Source: Methanolobus sp. (lineage in GTDB: Archaea > Halobacteriota > Methanosarcinia > Methanosarcinales > Methanosarcinaceae). Taken from it: a stretch of DNA of 63,643 nucleotides. Positions 43,560 to 53,545 of the stretch are shown in pieces. The notes beneath the pieces are model-generated. The model had not been told where the DNA came from. It saw only the letters and a list, made by a program, of their open reading frames with translations, and did no database searches. How positions within the stretch are numbered: the stretch's first letter is position 1; each line of letters opens with the position of its first letter. The translations under genes and the position numbers were made by a program. Location of the stretch: positions 1-63,643 of the forward strand of contig NZ_JAUXNK010000077.1 of assembly GCF_030682845.1 (NCBI RefSeq), in the 5' to 3' direction.

Positions 43560-44222
43560 ATGAGACTGGATGCATATCTTGTGGAAACCGGCCACTTCAA
43601 GTCCCGGGCGCGGGCAAAGACCGCGATACTTGAAGGAAATGTCAGTGTAGGTGGGATTATTGTGAGAAAACCTTCAAAGGATATTATAGCCGGGGAAGAG
43701 GTCCGGGTGGAGGAAGGCCTGGATATGCCAAAGGGGTACTTCAAACTTAAAAAGATACAGGAAGCCACCGGCATGATAACTGAGAATGATAGCGTGCTTG
43801 ACCTGGGTTCGAGTGCCGGAGGGTTCGTACTCTATGCCTCAGAGATAGCCGCTAAGGTGCGGGGCGTTGAGTTCAGCAGGGATTTCAGGACCGAGCTTAA
43901 GAAGATCGAATACGAGAAAGACAATGTTTCGATAGTGTTTGCAGATGTGTTCCAGGCTCCCCTTAAGGAACTGTCACCTGAGCCGGTGGACGTGCTGCTT
44001 ATTGACATGACCCTTGAGCCCCTTGATTCTATACAGGCCCTTGAGAGAGTCTCACCCCTGCTAAAAACCGGTGGCAATCTCCTGCTGGTCATCAAGATAG
44101 CAAATATAGAGGACAGCCATTCATTCATTGAAATGGTAGAGGACGGCGGATTCAGGATACTTAATGTGATAGACCCGGAACAGATGGAGATTTACGTCAT
44201 CGGTGAGAAAGAGAGCAGCTGA
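43560..44222 (+). CDS. TlyA-like protein: S4 domain plus FtsJ-type methyltransferase
   Basis: The first 60 residues are an S4 RNA-binding domain (MRLDAYLVETGHFKSRARAK, AILEGNVSVGGIIVRKPSK), and the rest is a Rossmann methyltransferase with motif I VLDLGSSAGGFVLYASE near residue 80. The same order occurs in TlyA, which 2'-O-methylates ribosomal RNA in bacteria. At 220 residues it is a little shorter than bacterial TlyA. rRNA or tRNA is the likely substrate. An AT-rich promoter lies upstream and the start ATG has no strong ribosome-binding site. The DUF2119 gene follows 8 bp later and is probably co-transcribed. Confidence 0.85.
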   Translation: MRLDAYLVETGHFKSRARAKTAILEGNVSVGGIIVRKPSKDIIAGEEVRVEEGLDMPKGYFKLKKIQEATGMITENDSVLDLGSSAGGFVLYASEIAAKVRGVEFSRDFRTELKKIEYEKDNVSIVFADVFQAPLKELSPEPVDVLLIDMTLEPLDSIQALERVSPLLKTGGNLLLVIKIANIEDSHSFIEMVEDGGFRILNVIDPEQMEIYVIGEKESS

Positions 44223-44230
44223 TCATTCAA

Positions 44231-44860
44231 ATGTCATACAGGATACTCGGGCAAGGTCTCCCTGTCAGGCTCTTTGTAGCCGGCCTTCATGGAAGCGAAT
44301 GGAAGGACACATCTGACATACTTGAAAATATCCGGGCACCGAAAGAAGGCACGTTAGCTGTCATTCCGCTGGTAAACGCAGGCAATTATGTGTCAACCCT
44401 GGATGACACATATTTTACATCCATCGGCCAGCCCATCATAGAAGCCGTCGAAGAATTGAATCCCTGTATTTACATCGAGTTGCATTCCTATTCTGCAAAG
44501 AACCTTGCAGCTCTCACCGACCCGGACAGGCTTAAAAGCGCAGGGGTGCCCGCGTTCAGCAGGCTGGACCATGATGTGCTGCTGGGCTCTGTCGGTCCCT
44601 TCATCCGCAGGAAATACTTTCCACCGCAGGCCCTGTGCCTGACCTTCGAGATACAGAAGGACAATCCCCTGTCAAAGCAACATGCAACCGAACTTATAGA
44701 TGTTGTTAAAGAATGCAGATCCAAGGTGGAATTCGTCAGGTTCATGTTCAGCCGGTATCCTGAACAGGCGAAGAATGTCATCAGGGATTACAGGAACTTC
44801 TACGGGCTGCAGGAAGATCTGGAAATGTTCATGAAAAAAGAAGTTGAAAAGGACAGTTGA
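44231..44860 (+). CDS. DUF2119 protein, peptidase M14-like
   Basis: DUF2119 proteins are conserved in methanogens and uncharacterised. This 209-residue member keeps a pattern like the zinc site of M14 carboxypeptidases and succinylglutamate desuccinylases: H20 and E23 in GLHGSEWKD (HxxE) and H85 in IELHSYS. A metal-dependent hydrolase acting on an amide or ester is therefore plausible. It sits 8 bp after the TlyA-like gene and converges with the large surface-protein gene 11 bp on. Activity is inference from the motif alone. Confidence 0.8.
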   Translation: MSYRILGQGLPVRLFVAGLHGSEWKDTSDILENIRAPKEGTLAVIPLVNAGNYVSTLDDTYFTSIGQPIIEAVEELNPCIYIELHSYSAKNLAALTDPDRLKSAGVPAFSRLDHDVLLGSVGPFIRRKYFPPQALCLTFEIQKDNPLSKQHATELIDVVKECRSKVEFVRFMFSRYPEQAKNVIRDYRNFYGLQEDLEMFMKKEVEKDS

Positions 44861-44871
44861 CCGCCCTTTTC

Positions 44872-47800
44872 TTAAAGTCTGAACCTTCTGCTTGCCACAC
44901 AGGCAACCGCCACAAAGATCAGTCCCATCAATCCGGTGAAGCCTGGTGTTTTTTTGTCCTCTGCTGTCGCGGGAACTTCAGCACCCTCTTCTGTGAACAC
45001 CGGAGGCACATCGTTTGCTCCCTGGGTTGCTAAAACGAACTTGTCACCCACGACGCTGAAGATAGAGAATCCCTGTGTTTGTGCAACGAAGTAGAGATAT
45101 TCATCATCCTCGTTCTCGCTTTGTGTGGGCAGTTCTTCCCATTTCCCGTCATTATAACGTGTCATGCGGATGGTTGCAGGGTCGATGTTGTTCTCTCGTA
45201 TCCATTCCCGGCTTACCTTGAAGTTGATCCTGATGTTGTCAGCATTGTGGTTTGAGATCGTACCCTGGCTACCCACATCGATACTCATGAGCTGGTAGGA
45301 GTTTCCCGGAGGGTTTGAGATGCCTTCCGGCCTTTCCGAGAGCACCTGAACTTTTGCGACCACAAGACCTTCATTGTCCTTTGCATCAAAGCTGATCCCA
45401 AGCACCGGACTGCCTGTGCCGGAGAGATCGTACTCAACGCTGGTGCCTCCCATGACATGTTTTACGGAGGTGTAGGTAGATGTGACACTTTCAGGCGGCT
45501 GGCCGGGACTTACTGAGGCACGACGGCTTGAGTCGGAACTACCTGAGGCAACAGTGATGTAACCCACCTCTGTGCTTACGTTATATCCACCGACATTTGA
45601 TGCATTCAGACTGACAGTGTATGTACCTGCACTTGTGTAAGTGTGGGTCGGGCTCTGAGACGTTGAGGTTGCACCATCACCGAAATCCCATTCCCATGTA
45701 GTAGGGGTGTTTGTAGAGAGGTCGGTGAAGGAGACGGAGAGCGGTGCTGTCCCGGAAGTGGCATCAGCAGTGAAGTTTGTTACCGGAGCAATAGCAACGG
45801 TGATGTAATCGGTCCGCATGATGGTATTGCTTCCACCTATGTTTGTCACATTGAGGCTGACTGTGTAGTTACCTGCACTTGTATAGTTGTGTGTCGGATG
45901 CTGCTCATCTGAAGTGCCGCCATCGCCAAAGTCCCATTCCCAGCCGGTGGGGTCGTTAAATGAAGTATCTGCAAAGTTCACTGAAAGTGGAACTGCACCG
46001 GATGTGACATTAGCACTGAAATTGGCAACCGGGACATAGGCTGCTGTAACGTAAGCTGTTTTTGTGGTGATGTTGTATCCACCCAGATTTGACGCATTCA
46101 GGCTGACAGTATAAGTTCCCGGAGTAGAGTATGTATGCGTCGGATTTTGCTCAGTTGAATTGATGCCGTCACCAAAGTCCCAGACCAGTCCGGTTGGATA
46201 GTGCGACGGATTATATGTGAAGTTCACTGCCAGGGGAACTAAACCGGATGTGACATCAGCCGTGAAGTCGCTGCCCGGTATAATGGACATCAGGTTGAAG
46301 GTAACGTTATTCTCCGGTGAGTTGTCCATTGAGTCGTTAGCATACACTTTGAACCTGGCTTCGCTGATATCATCTATAGGTACTGTGAACTCAAAACTGG
46401 TGCCTTCCAGCATGCCTGCAATCTGCGACCACGTTCCGTTGAAGTACCAGAGATCATACGTTATGGCATCATCCTCAGGATCAGTGGAAACTCCCCAGCT
46501 TACATTTACCGTGCTGCCCCTTTCAACCGAGTCGCCAGCAAGGGGACTTGTGAAATTGCCAGGCATGCTGGGTGCATCGTTTATGGAGTGGATGTTCACT
46601 GTGATCGTAGCCGTGAGCTGCGGTATGGGTTCATCCGGCATTCCGCCGTATTCTACAAGATAATATCGGACATTTGCGGAGTTGGGGAAATCATTCCATA
46701 ATTTGGTTGTGCCTCCATAAATGTGTGCGTAATCTTCATCTCCGGCATTATTAGGTTCTCCACCAGCCCAATTGGAATAATGATTATTTTGAGAACTGCC
46801 TGAAGAATCTCCTAGCCAGAACAAAGTTCCATTTTCAGGACCTGTTACCCACTTCCATTCTCCTTCGACAGCAGCATCACTTGCTCCTATCCATGCATTG
46901 TCAGGGGCTTTTGATTCAAGGAACACACTTTCCTCCTCTGTAAGTATGGTGGCTAGATAACCCTGCATACCTGAAAGACTCCTTGCTTCGGCTGCAGCCT
47001 TTGCATCGGTCCAGGAAATTGCAATTTCTGAGTAAACACTTTCATAGTAATGCCCTGTGGACTCAAGGTAAACTGCATTGTCCCCCATCACAAAGGTGAT
47101 GTTCCTGTCAGAAGTATTGGGGTTATCGTTGATGTTCTCGTACCTGATATTCCTGAAAGCTTCCTGATAATCAGCCGTATTCCCGCTTCCTGAAAGGGAA
47201 AGGATGCCGGTTAGCGGGTTAAAGCTTCCGTTGATGCTGCTTGTGTTTGTGAAACGGAGGAAGTCCTCACCTTCTAGGTAACCGTCGCCGATGTAGACTC
47301 TAGCTGAGGTAAAAGTTGAACTGCCGTTAACAACAATGCCCGAATCTACGAACATATCATCGTTTTCATTATAAGTGACCGACGTATAGGAAGCATTCAC
47401 AGTGGTCGCTACCGGAACTTCGGTCACAGTTATGTAATCCACCTTTGTGCTTGTGTTGTTGCCAGCAGCATTTGTTGCAGTGAGGCTGACGGTATAGTTA
47501 CCTGCATTTGTATAGGTGTGGGTCGAGTTCTGAGACGTTGAGGTTGCACCATCACCGAAATCCCATTCCCATGTAGTAGGAGTGTTTGTAGAGAGGTCGG
47601 TGAAGGAGACGGAGAGCGGTGCTGTCCCGGAAGTGGCATCAGCAGTGAAATTGGCACCCGGGGCAACTGGGCCGGAACTTGTAATGAAGTTCCACAAGTC
47701 TGAGTGAGATTCCCCACCATCATTTCTGGCTACGACATGCCAGTAGTAAGTTGTGTTTGCAGACAAATCAGAAAGAGATAGTGATGACTCTGTAGTAAGG

Positions 47801-48663
47801 TTTGACGATGCATCACTAAGACCGGCATTTACTGAAACCCTGATCGTGTAATTGGTCGCGTTCCCAGAACTCCAGCTCAATGTAGGGCTTGTGGACGTTG
47901 TCGCACCGACAGAAGGATTGGGATTAGAAGGTTTAGTTGGTGGTGCGACACTGCCCGCCTTGTAAAGCAAAATGTCCCAGAAGTCTTCAGTACCTGCTTC
48001 TGACTTTGTGTAACTGGTTCCACCATTATATCCAAAGTTTATTGCGTAGCCACTCCTGATACCTGCATCCACCTCAGCGCCTTCTGTACCATAAGAATGC
48101 TGCACATAACTACCAGTACCATTTTCCTGTATACCGATAGTAGCAGACTGCCCATAAGAACGTGTGGGTTCTATTAGAGAATTATAATTAAACGTGATAT
48201 TACCATCAGACACTAAATGAACCTGGAAACTATCTACTCCCAATACAGTATTATGGAAACGATAATTTGTCCATTGCACCACCAATACATCAGTACCATA
48301 AGGATTGCCAGATTCTCCTTCAGCGATTGTAGCATACAAGATAGAACCATTTTCATATGGATTTAAATCGTCCCAGAAAGGAAATACTGCAGGGAAATCA
48401 TAGTTTGATGATGAAAGATCTGTGTTGATAAATGTAGACTGACCGTCTCCAAAACTGACAACACCATTGGTTGTTGCATAGAATTGTGTCTGGCTTGTGT
48501 CATAGAAAGGAAATGTAAAACCTATGTTCAAAGGTCCTGTGTAGTTGTCATCATTCAACTCTCCATCCAGCTCCGATAAATGCGTACCTTCGACATAGTA
48601 AGTAGCACATGAAGGGGACACAAACATAGCAAGAAGAATAAATGCAATAACTAAATGCTTCAC
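44872..48663 (-). CDS. Large surface protein: NIDO-like, PKD, C-type lectin domains, PGF-CTERM anchor
   Basis: The 1263-residue protein begins with a signal peptide (HLVIAFILLAMFVSPSCA). In order I see an N-terminal beta domain with FPFYDTSQTQFYATTNG (NIDO/adhesin-like), a fibronectin III-like segment near 240-325, a PKD domain (WEWDFGDGAT), a C-type lectin-like domain near 520-660 (NAWIGASDAAVEGEWKWV, NWAGGEPNNAGDEDYAHI), another Ig/Fn3-like segment, three more PKD domains, a PGF-pre-PGF-like domain, and the anchor TPGFTGLMGLIFVAVACVAS followed by RRFRL. This is a cell-surface adhesin or envelope protein exposed outside and processed by archaeosortase. The start is a GTG with a strong GGAGGGG site. 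Many NxS/T sites suggest N-glycosylation. Confidence 0.88.
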   Translation of the reverse strand: MKHLVIAFILLAMFVSPSCATYYVEGTHLSELDGELNDDNYTGPLNIGFTFPFYDTSQTQFYATTNGVVSFGDGQSTFINTDLSSSNYDFPAVFPFWDDLNPYENGSILYATIAEGESGNPYGTDVLVVQWTNYRFHNTVLGVDSFQVHLVSDGNITFNYNSLIEPTRSYGQSATIGIQENGTGSYVQHSYGTEGAEVDAGIRSGYAINFGYNGGTSYTKSEAGTEDFWDILLYKAGSVAPPTKPSNPNPSVGATTSTSPTLSWSSGNATNYTIRVSVNAGLSDASSNLTTESSLSLSDLSANTTYYWHVVARNDGGESHSDLWNFITSSGPVAPGANFTADATSGTAPLSVSFTDLSTNTPTTWEWDFGDGATSTSQNSTHTYTNAGNYTVSLTATNAAGNNTSTKVDYITVTEVPVATTVNASYTSVTYNENDDMFVDSGIVVNGSSTFTSARVYIGDGYLEGEDFLRFTNTSSINGSFNPLTGILSLSGSGNTADYQEAFRNIRYENINDNPNTSDRNITFVMGDNAVYLESTGHYYESVYSEIAISWTDAKAAAEARSLSGMQGYLATILTEEESVFLESKAPDNAWIGASDAAVEGEWKWVTGPENGTLFWLGDSSGSSQNNHYSNWAGGEPNNAGDEDYAHIYGGTTKLWNDFPNSANVRYYLVEYGGMPDEPIPQLTATITVNIHSINDAPSMPGNFTSPLAGDSVERGSTVNVSWGVSTDPEDDAITYDLWYFNGTWSQIAGMLEGTSFEFTVPIDDISEARFKVYANDSMDNSPENNVTFNLMSIIPGSDFTADVTSGLVPLAVNFTYNPSHYPTGLVWDFGDGINSTEQNPTHTYSTPGTYTVSLNASNLGGYNITTKTAYVTAAYVPVANFSANVTSGAVPLSVNFADTSFNDPTGWEWDFGDGGTSDEQHPTHNYTSAGNYTVSLNVTNIGGSNTIMRTDYITVAIAPVTNFTADATSGTAPLSVSFTDLSTNTPTTWEWDFGDGATSTSQSPTHTYTSAGTYTVSLNASNVGGYNVSTEVGYITVASGSSDSSRRASVSPGQPPESVTSTYTSVKHVMGGTSVEYDLSGTGSPVLGISFDAKDNEGLVVAKVQVLSERPEGISNPPGNSYQLMSIDVGSQGTISNHNADNIRINFKVSREWIRENNIDPATIRMTRYNDGKWEELPTQSENEDDEYLYFVAQTQGFSIFSVVGDKFVLATQGANDVPPVFTEEGAEVPATAEDKKTPGFTGLMGLIFVAVACVASRRFRL
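45655..45774. repeat. Near-identical 120-bp PKD-coding repeat, first copy
   Basis: This segment recurs at 47530-47649 with one mismatch that I can see (taggggtgt against taggagtgt) over 120 bp, although the other two PKD units in the gene differ widely. The copies lie about 1.88 kb apart in the same orientation and encode the same PKD core. This points to recent duplication or gene conversion, and the pair could recombine to delete the lectin-containing middle. Confidence 0.85.
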
Positions 48664-49067
48664 TTAAAAACCCCTCCGTGAATTGCCCTCAAAACCCGCT
48701 GATACGGTTAACTGCGGTACTTCTGTGCGTAAAATGGCACTGAAAACAAAAGAGATTGCAAGCTTATCGTGCAATGACTGAATACTTATTCTCTCATTCA
48801 AAATGATCTTTCCTCTCAGACTGTAATTAAAACTAATAGTTTTATAAAAATATAAATATATGAATGTTGCGCCGGAAATCGCGATAACATTATCTCAAAA
48901 AGTGCAAGTCTGCCATTTCATAGCACAGTAATGGCCTGTAGAAGTGGTCAAGATTGCTGATTTCACGAAGGACAAGTACAGAGGCAGGCACTGTGCAAAT
49001 ATCAAAACAAACCTTAGGGAAAAACAATGAATACTTTGAAGAATAATATAAAAAGAAGATTTACTTG
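48664..49067 (-). promoter_or_regulatory. Upstream region of the surface-protein gene
   Basis: About 400 bp without a gene between the surface-protein start and the thermosome end. It contains long AT-rich TATA-like runs (ttttataaaaatataaatata, about 48840-48860, read on the plus strand) that could serve as promoter for the minus-strand gene with a leader of about 150 nt. I see no other element. Confidence 0.35.
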
Positions 49068-49111
49068 AAAAAAGAAAGAAAACAGGGACTGATAAGAGGG
49101 CTTACCCTCTT
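49068..49111 (-). terminator. Hairpin terminator at the thermosome stop codon
   Basis: AAGAGGG/CCCTCTT (49094-49100 with 49105-49111) forms a 7-bp stem with a 4-nt loop overlapping the thermosome stop codon. On the minus strand it is followed by a T-rich tract (tgttttctttcttttttc). It is well placed to end the thermosome transcript. Confidence 0.65.
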
Positions 49112-50744
49112 ACATTCCCATTCCGCTCATATCGTAATTGTGGATGTTGTGCTCGGGAGCTACATCCATCATGTCCTTTTCTCTGGCGCGGAGCATGTCG
49201 TCAATACGCAGGACCATACTGGCAACTTCTGCGGCTGACTTGATGGCCTGGGTCTTTACCCTGAGGGGGTCTATGATACCCTTATCATACATATTTGAGA
49301 CACCGCCTGTCTGTATGTCAATACCTGCATATTTCATGGTGCTGTGGCTGGCACGTAGGTTGAGTAGCATGTCAATAGAGTCAAAACCACAGTTCTCTGC
49401 GATAGTTTTTGGGATTTCCTCGATGGCTGATGCGAATGCTTCAATGGCCATCTGTTCACGTCCCTGCACACTGGCAGCGTATGCACGCAGCTTCTGTGCG
49501 ACCTCGATCTCGGATGCTCCTCCGCCAGGTACTATTGTACCATCCTCGAAAACACACTTCACAACGCGCAGTGCATCATCGAAATCACGCTCGATATTGT
49601 CAGTGACATGTTCGGAACCACCTTTGATCAGAATGGTCATGGTCTTGAAATCCTTGAATCCCTTGATAAAGGTCTTCTCCTCACTGAGTTTTTCCTGCTC
49701 CACAAGTCCTGCGTATCCCAGATCATCGGCTGTCATTTCGTGTACGTTCCTTACAAGGGAAGCACCTGTGGAACGTGTAAGCTTCAGCATGTCCTCTTCC
49801 CTGACACGCCTGGTGGCATATACGCCCGCCTGCTTGAAGAAGTGAATTGCATAGTCATCCATTGCCTTAGAACAGAACACAGCGTTAGCTCCCGTGTCGA
49901 TGATCTTCTGGATGGTCTTCCTGAAAGTAGCCCTCTCCTGCTCCTTGAACTCCTGGAGCTGTTCTGCCCTGTCTACATGGAGCTTGGATTTGGTGGCGGT
50001 CTTGCCGAAAGTAAGCTCAGTGTCGATAAGCGCTATCTTTGCATTCTCTATGTGGAGAGGCATGTCCGGATGGAGGGCTGCCTGCCTGATAGAAATGCCG
50101 TTTATGAGCTCGGTGTCAAAAATGGTGCCGCCTGCTTCCTTTGCAATAATGATGCCATCGTCGATGTTGACCTTGCCATCCTGCTGTATTGCCAATACCG
50201 CATCAACGCATATCCAGGCGAGGTGGTCATAAGCCATTTCAGCTGCCTTGCCGGTGATAGATGTCATAGCTATCTTCTTGAGCGCTTCCCGGTCATTCCT
50301 GTCGACTTTGATGGCATACTCATTAAGGACCTGCAGGGCCTTTTCGGTTGCCATGCTGAAACCTTTGACGATGACTGTTGGGTGTATTCCCAGCAGGACC
50401 AATTCCTGAGCTTTCTCAAGCATCGCACCTGCCATAACTACTGCGCTGGTCGTACCATCACCTGCGGACTTTTCCTGGGTGCTGGCAATCTCTACGATCA
50501 TCTTTGCGGTAGGATGCTCGATGTCCATTTCCTTAAGGATCGTTGCTCCGTCGTTTGTGAGGGTGATATCACCTATCACGTTAACGAGCATCTTATCCAT
50601 GCCTTTGGGGCCAAGGGTAGACTTGACTATATTGGCAACTGCCTTTGCAGAAGCAATGTTGACTGATAATGCATCTTTTCCAGTGGTGTGCTCTTTACTT
50701 GGATCTATAATGATAACGGGGTGACCGCCATATTGTCCTGCCAT
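49110..50744 (-). CDS. Thermosome subunit (group II chaperonin)
   Basis: Group II chaperonin subunits form two stacked eight- or nine-membered rings that fold proteins with a built-in lid. The 544-residue length is typical. Hallmarks are the N-terminal [30 protein letters not shown], the ATP-hydrolysis motif [11 protein letters not shown] near residue 95, and [10 protein letters not shown] in the C-terminal equatorial domain; the tail ends in a Gly/Met-rich DMSGMGM. It is a single-gene unit with a hairpin at its stop. Methanosarcinales often have several paralogues, so alpha, beta or gamma cannot be told here. Confidence 0.97.
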   Translation of the reverse strand: MAGQYGGHPVIIIDPSKEHTTGKDALSVNIASAKAVANIVKSTLGPKGMDKMLVNVIGDITLTNDGATILKEMDIEHPTAKMIVEIASTQEKSAGDGTTSAVVMAGAMLEKAQELVLLGIHPTVIVKGFSMATEKALQVLNEYAIKVDRNDREALKKIAMTSITGKAAEMAYDHLAWICVDAVLAIQQDGKVNIDDGIIIAKEAGGTIFDTELINGISIRQAALHPDMPLHIENAKIALIDTELTFGKTATKSKLHVDRAEQLQEFKEQERATFRKTIQKIIDTGANAVFCSKAMDDYAIHFFKQAGVYATRRVREEDMLKLTRSTGASLVRNVHEMTADDLGYAGLVEQEKLSEEKTFIKGFKDFKTMTILIKGGSEHVTDNIERDFDDALRVVKCVFEDGTIVPGGGASEIEVAQKLRAYAASVQGREQMAIEAFASAIEEIPKTIAENCGFDSIDMLLNLRASHSTMKYAGIDIQTGGVSNMYDKGIIDPLRVKTQAIKSAAEVASMVLRIDDMLRAREKDMMDVAPEHNIHNYDMSGMGM

Positions 50745-50899
50745 GATTCCAAACCTCCAATCAACGAAATTGAAATGATCATAATTACGTTATGTATGAG
50801 TGAAACTAACTGTATGTGGTTCTATAAAAATGTTGCGATTACCTCTGCAGGCATGGGGAATTCAAAACATTTAACATATAAATGCTCATTATCCAGAGC

Positions 50900-51703
50900 A
50901 TGCTTACTTTCATAGGACTGGGTCTTTTCGATGAAAAAGATATCTCTCTAAAAGGGCTTGAGGCCATACAACGGGCAGACATGGTCTTTGCAGAGTTCTA
51001 CACTTCGGTGCTCATGGGCACGACCATTGAAAAACTGGAAGAACTATACGGAAAGAAGGTTCATGTCCTCTTAAGGGAAGATGTGGAGCAGAATCCCGGC
51101 TGGCTGGACCAGGCAGCAGACAAGGACGTCGTTTTCCTGACAGGCGGGGACACCATGGTTTCTACGACTCATGTGGATTTGCGCCTGCGGGCACAGGATG
51201 CGGGCATCACGACCAAGCTTATTCACGGGGCATCCATCTCATCAGCTATCTGCGGGCTTTCAGGCCTTCAGAACTATCGCTTCGGGAAGGCTTCTACTAT
51301 ACCTCATCCTTATACCAGCAGCAGAGGTATCACCGTCATTTCCGAGACGCCCTATGACACAATCAAGCTCAACAGACAGCACAATATGCACACGCTCATG
51401 TTCCTGGATATCGACCGGGAAAAAGGCTACATGACAGTGAATCAGGCGCTTGCCCTCCTAATGGAAGTGGAGAAAAAGAGAGGGGAAGGTATCATGGACA
51501 ACGCGCTTGCTGTCGGCATTTCCAGGGCCGGCTCACCGGAACCTATAGTAAAGGCAGGCTACGCACACCTGCTCCTGGAAAGTGATTTCGGTGCCCCGCT
51601 GCACATACTGGTCATCCCTGCATCATTACACTTTGTCGAAGCCGAAGCCCTTGTAAAGCTTGCAGGGGCTCCTTCATCCAGCATCGAAGACATTAAGGAT
51701 TGA
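50900..51703 (+). CDS. dphB: Diphthine synthase
   Basis: DphB (Dph5) adds three methyl groups from SAM to the modified histidine of elongation factor 2 in diphthamide synthesis. From the ATG at 50900 it has 267 residues. The family start LTFIGLGLFDEKDISLKGLE, FLTGGDTMVSTTH, and IHGASISSAICGLSGLQ are all present. The frame is open six codons upstream, but the chosen ATG matches the family and lies about 22 nt after a TATA-like ACATATAAA, so the message is probably leaderless. Confidence 0.95.
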   Translation: MLTFIGLGLFDEKDISLKGLEAIQRADMVFAEFYTSVLMGTTIEKLEELYGKKVHVLLREDVEQNPGWLDQAADKDVVFLTGGDTMVSTTHVDLRLRAQDAGITTKLIHGASISSAICGLSGLQNYRFGKASTIPHPYTSSRGITVISETPYDTIKLNRQHNMHTLMFLDIDREKGYMTVNQALALLMEVEKKRGEGIMDNALAVGISRAGSPEPIVKAGYAHLLLESDFGAPLHILVIPASLHFVEAEALVKLAGAPSSSIEDIKD

Positions 51704-51817
51704 ATAAGGTTTGAAGGAACTAGTATTGGAACATAGTAAAAAGGAACTTGCCTGCCGGGGAAAATATAATAATACGTGGGAAACATATAATACAGACCAA
51801 GAATAGAGGGATGAAAA

Positions 51818-53524
51818 ATGGTTCGAGGTTCAGTAGGCGTTATCTTTGGAGAGACAGGAACTCTGGAATTCAAGTTGCTTGTCTCAGACAGTACAGCAGT
51901 CCATAGAGGCGCATATATAAAAGCCTGGCATGAGACCGACGGCTGGGTGCTCGCGCAGGTATTATCTATCACACGCTCAAGCGATTCCTTCACACTGGAA
52001 GAAGCAAAGAGCGGACAGCGAAAGGACAAAAGTGATGACAGGATAGTGGCAGAGGCCATAGTGATCGGCACCCGCGATGGCGATGGGATGCTCAGGTCCC
52101 CTGTTATTCCTTTCAGTCCCGGGGACCTTATCTACGTGGCTGACGAAGGCCTCATACGTTCCGTACTGGGGCTTTCCGGTGAGGACATGAATATCGGCCT
52201 GCTGGAGGGTACCGGCATCAAGGTCCAGCTAAGTGTCAACAGCCTTGTTCAAAAGCATTGCAGCATCCTTGCCAAGACCGGAAGCGGAAAATCTTATACT
52301 GCCGCAGTGCTGCTGGAGGAGCTTCTTGACCGCGATATTCCACTTCTTATATTGGATCCTCACAGCGAATATGCATCTCTTAAGGTTGAGGCACCCGAAG
52401 ACGCGGACGCCTTCAAAAAGTATGGCATATCACCGAAGTCCTATGCCGACAGGGTCACTGTGTATACCCCTGCCAGCAAGGCAGTAAATCCTGCTGCAGA
52501 TGAGCTGTTCAGGCTTAACGGCATGAATCTCACAGTAAAAGACCTGACTTCCATTTTCCCGGACAATTTCAATACCACTCACACCGGAATACTCTACGAG
52601 GCGATACAGAAGCTCAGGGCGGAAATGGAAACATACACGCTGGAAGACATCATCTTTGCAGTCAGTAACGACAAGAGCAAGGCCAAGTGGAACGTCATCA
52701 GCATGCTTGAGGGCATCAATGAGGCCGGCATCCTCTCGCCAAATCCGACTCCGATAGAGGCACTTGTACGCAAGGGCCGAGCTTGCATTATTGACTTCAA
52801 GGGTGTGGCGCCTGACATGCAGAGCATGATAGTCTCGCAGATATGCTCGGCAATGTTTGAGGCAAGGAAACTGGACCGCATACCTCCCGGGATGCTTGTC
52901 GTCGAGGAAGCTCATAACTACGCACCGGAAAAAGGCTTCAGTAAGACTGTAAGCACTGATATTCTCAGGACCATTGCATCTGAGGGCAGGAAATTCGGTC
53001 TTGGCATGATGGTGATATCCCAGCGTCCTGCAAGGGTTGATAAGAACGTCCTTTCCCAATGTGGTACCCAGATTATCATGAAGGTCACAAACCCCAACGA
53101 CCTTAAAGCTATCAGCAAAGGTCTTGAAGGCGTCAGCTCCTATGTGGAGGACGAGCTCATGAGGCTTCCGGCCGGTGTTGCCATGCTTGTAAGCAATGAC
53201 ATCGAAAGGCCCATACTTGTAGATATACGCACCAGAAAGTCAAAGCATGGGGGAGAATCCGTAAATGTTCTCAAGGCGGCAAAGACAAAAGGCCCAATCC
53301 CTGAGCCGGAGGTTGCTACCAGGGTCCCTGTTGTCAAGGCGCAGCAAACCTACGTGCCGCCAACACCGGCGACACCGGTGTCACCTCCGCCACGTGTAGA
53401 GAGCCCTGCGGTGCAGGAACAGCAAGAGCAAACTACTCCACCTCCTCCTAAGAGGCAGCCTTCCCGCCCTCCTCGAAATGAGGGTGGCAAACTGTTCACA
53501 CGTATATTCGGAGGCAGCAAATAA
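51818..53524 (+). CDS. herA: HerA-type DNA translocase
   Basis: HerA is a hexameric FtsK/HerA-family ATPase that works with the nuclease NurA and Mre11-Rad50 in DNA-end resection. The 568-residue protein has an N-terminal HAS-barrel (GSVGVIFGETGTLEFKLLV), Walker A AKTGSGKSYTA near residue 150, Walker B GMLVVEEAHNYAPE near residue 350, and the late arginine-containing VISQRPARVDKNV. The last 90 residues are a Pro/Gln-rich linker ending in GGKLFTRIFGGSK, an unusual tail that could be a partner-binding peptide. nurA, mre11 and rad50 are not adjacent. DUF357 and DUF555 genes follow on the same strand. Confidence 0.9.
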   Translation: MVRGSVGVIFGETGTLEFKLLVSDSTAVHRGAYIKAWHETDGWVLAQVLSITRSSDSFTLEEAKSGQRKDKSDDRIVAEAIVIGTRDGDGMLRSPVIPFSPGDLIYVADEGLIRSVLGLSGEDMNIGLLEGTGIKVQLSVNSLVQKHCSILAKTGSGKSYTAAVLLEELLDRDIPLLILDPHSEYASLKVEAPEDADAFKKYGISPKSYADRVTVYTPASKAVNPAADELFRLNGMNLTVKDLTSIFPDNFNTTHTGILYEAIQKLRAEMETYTLEDIIFAVSNDKSKAKWNVISMLEGINEAGILSPNPTPIEALVRKGRACIIDFKGVAPDMQSMIVSQICSAMFEARKLDRIPPGMLVVEEAHNYAPEKGFSKTVSTDILRTIASEGRKFGLGMMVISQRPARVDKNVLSQCGTQIIMKVTNPNDLKAISKGLEGVSSYVEDELMRLPAGVAMLVSNDIERPILVDIRTRKSKHGGESVNVLKAAKTKGPIPEPEVATRVPVVKAQQTYVPPTPATPVSPPPRVESPAVQEQQEQTTPPPPKRQPSRPPRNEGGKLFTRIFGGSK

Positions 53525-53545
53525 TTTAATAATGAGTGATATGGC

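Noticed and set aside
49608-50666. Plus-strand frame of 352 codons opposite the thermosome gene
   Set aside because: Antisense shadow of a highly conserved chaperonin gene.
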